Source: Protostelium mycophagum (Eukaryota > Evosea > Variosea > Protosteliida > Protosteliaceae). Taken from it: a DNA stretch of 34,349 nt. The stretch is taken from positions 1 through 34,349 of the forward strand of contig MZNV01002754.1 in NCBI GenBank assembly GCA_002081555.1, given 5' to 3'. Position 1 is the first letter of the stretch. Each line of letters begins with the position of its first letter. The notes under the pieces were generated by a model. The model saw nothing but the letters and a program-made list of their open reading frames with translations, was not told the origin of the DNA and made no database searches. Positions 33,363-34,349 of the stretch are shown here, one piece after another. The translations under genes and the position numbers were made by a program.

Positions 33363-33968
33363 ATGATAAAGACTACCCTCCTTCTTGCCCTCGTCGTCTC
33401 CGTCTCCGCCGATGCTTTCATCACCTACACCTACAACACTGCAAACTGCACTGGCACTCCTACAAAAGCCAATGGACAAGCTCTGAACTTCTGCACCTCT
33501 CTCGCTAATGCAATTTCCAACAAGGTCACTGTGAACGGAAACACCGTCAGTCAAAATACCTACGTACAAGGAGGTTGCGGAGGATCCTCCACTTCCGTCG
33601 CTACATACATCATCAACAATTGCACTGCCACCGGATCTTCCTCATCCATTCTCTACACTACTAGTGCCACATTTAACCCTAAACCCACCGCCAGCGACTT
33701 GGTCGTCGCCACATACATCAGAAATGGCTGCGCCGGTTCGTCACTTCTTTCTTAATGCTTCTCTGATGTTTCAGGTGCTCCCTTCGACGCTGACGTCACT
33801 TATGGATCTAATGCTGTGGTCAACACGGGCTGTGCCAGTTCCCCTATCCCCGGAATAGAAGGATCATCCAGATCCTTCTCCGGAGATCAGGCTCCCTTCC
33901 CTAACTCTGCCAGCACATTCGCTGCTGGAATTGTATTCGCCATTTTCGCTGTTCTCGCTACCCTCTAA
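33363..33968 (+). CDS. Small secreted cysteine-containing protein, probably GPI-anchored
   Basis: Two exons (33363-33735 and 33775-33968) with a 39-base intron, about 188 residues. The signal peptide is MIKTTLLLALVVSVSADAF. The mature part is rich in Thr, Ser, Asn and Gly with N-glycosylation sites (NCT), few charges, and a repeated pattern of single cysteines: TANCTGTPTKA, QGGCGGSST with TYIINNCTA, TYIRNGCAGAP, NTGCASSP. The echo VATYIINNC and VATYIRNGC shows an internal duplication. A serine-rich stretch and a hydrophobic end (FAAGIVFAIFAVLATL) at the stop indicate a GPI signal. Codon use is strongly C-ending, unlike most neighbours, which suggests high expression. AATAAA overlaps the stop. 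The family is not recognised; a surface coat or adhesion protein is a guess. Confidence 0.82.
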
Positions 33969-34064
33969 ATAAACATCATGATGTATGTAAATTTTTTGGG
34001 AAGTTGTGATCCGTAAGAAGATGGATTTTTTGGTGAAATACAAACAGAATGAGAGATGCACACT

Positions 34065-34349
34065 ACAAATTGGCCCTTCACCTCACTAAAAAATCAAGAG
34101 ACACATTGGAACTTATGCAAAGTGAGTTGATATTGGTGCAATACGTTTGATCGAAGTGACGGGGTCATTCGCAAAAAGTCAATACTTCTTCTTCCAAAAA
34201 CGTGCGGGCGCACTTCGAAAGCGTCTGAAACTCTTCTGTCAGCAAAAACTCCAACTGCAAGTGACAGCGACTTTTGTGAGTGCGGGCGTCACTTGGCATA
34301 AGTTCCAATGTGTCTCTTCATTTTTTAGTGAGGTGAAGGGCCAATTTGT
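34065..34349. mobile_element. MITE with ~60-bp terminal inverted repeats at the window's right end
   Basis: The sequence from 34065 (ACAAATTGGCCCTTCACC) reappears reverse-complemented at the last bases of the window. About 60 bases match with two mismatches, ending around AACTTATGC and CAAGTGA. The 165-base centre has no coding capacity and includes GTGCGGGCGCAC and GAGTGCGGGCGTCAC, which are related to one another. The structure is that of a small non-autonomous DNA transposon. It is unrelated in sequence to the element at 1-304. If the element ends at 34349, the window stops exactly at its terminus. Confidence 0.85.

Overview
The window is nuclear DNA from a gene-dense, intron-rich protist, most likely an amoebozoan of the protosteliid or dictyostelid kind (inference). 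Genes are cut by many very short GT-AG introns, mostly about 37-65 bases. Spacers are tiny: convergent genes end 22-60 bases apart. One gene has the ankyrin-Sec7-PH plan of the Dictyostelium Arf exchange factor SecG. Others are eukaryotic housekeeping or signalling families. I see no bacterial operons, tRNA, rRNA or CRISPR. Exon joins below were read by eye from splice signals, reading frame and family conservation.

Layout. 1-304 is a MITE-like inverted-repeat element, followed by the last exon of a lysine-rich protein (378-508). 903-2269 (+) is a secreted DUF1996 protein. 2326-3217 (-) is a UBE2G2-type E2. 3315-4651 (+) is a membrane protein faintly like TMEM231. 4680-11197 (-) is a multidomain gene reading ankyrin repeats, Sec7, PH and then, in continuous frame, a class 3 lipase. 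It holds a perfect 325-base tandem duplication. 11330-13048 (-) is a GH76 glycosidase, 13273-13683 (-) a ubiquitin-like protein, 13766-14409 (-) a four-helix membrane protein. 14770-18673 (+) is an anoctamin (TMEM16). 18696-21198 (-) is PFK-2/FBPase-2. 21648-26891 (+) is an RTEL1-type helicase ending in a RING finger. 27002-27745 (-) is an RGS protein. 27861-32655 (+) is an IQ/DH-PH Rho exchange factor. 33363-33968 (+) is a small secreted, probably GPI-anchored protein. 34065-34349 is a second MITE whose terminal repeat ends with the window.

The genes do not form one pathway. Themes are membrane traffic and lipid signalling (Sec7-PH-lipase, anoctamin), G-protein control (RGS, RhoGEF, ArfGEF), protein quality control (UBE2G2) and cell-surface or secreted proteins (DUF1996, GH76, the 33363 gene).

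The oddest feature cuts across genes. The 9-mer TCTACAACG (or its complement) occurs at least 22 times, mainly in introns from 5.9 to 31 kb. TGACGTCA, E2F-like TTTGGCGGGAAA and GAAATTTC are also strongly over-represented, mostly in introns. I know of no description of such an intron-borne set of palindromic words.
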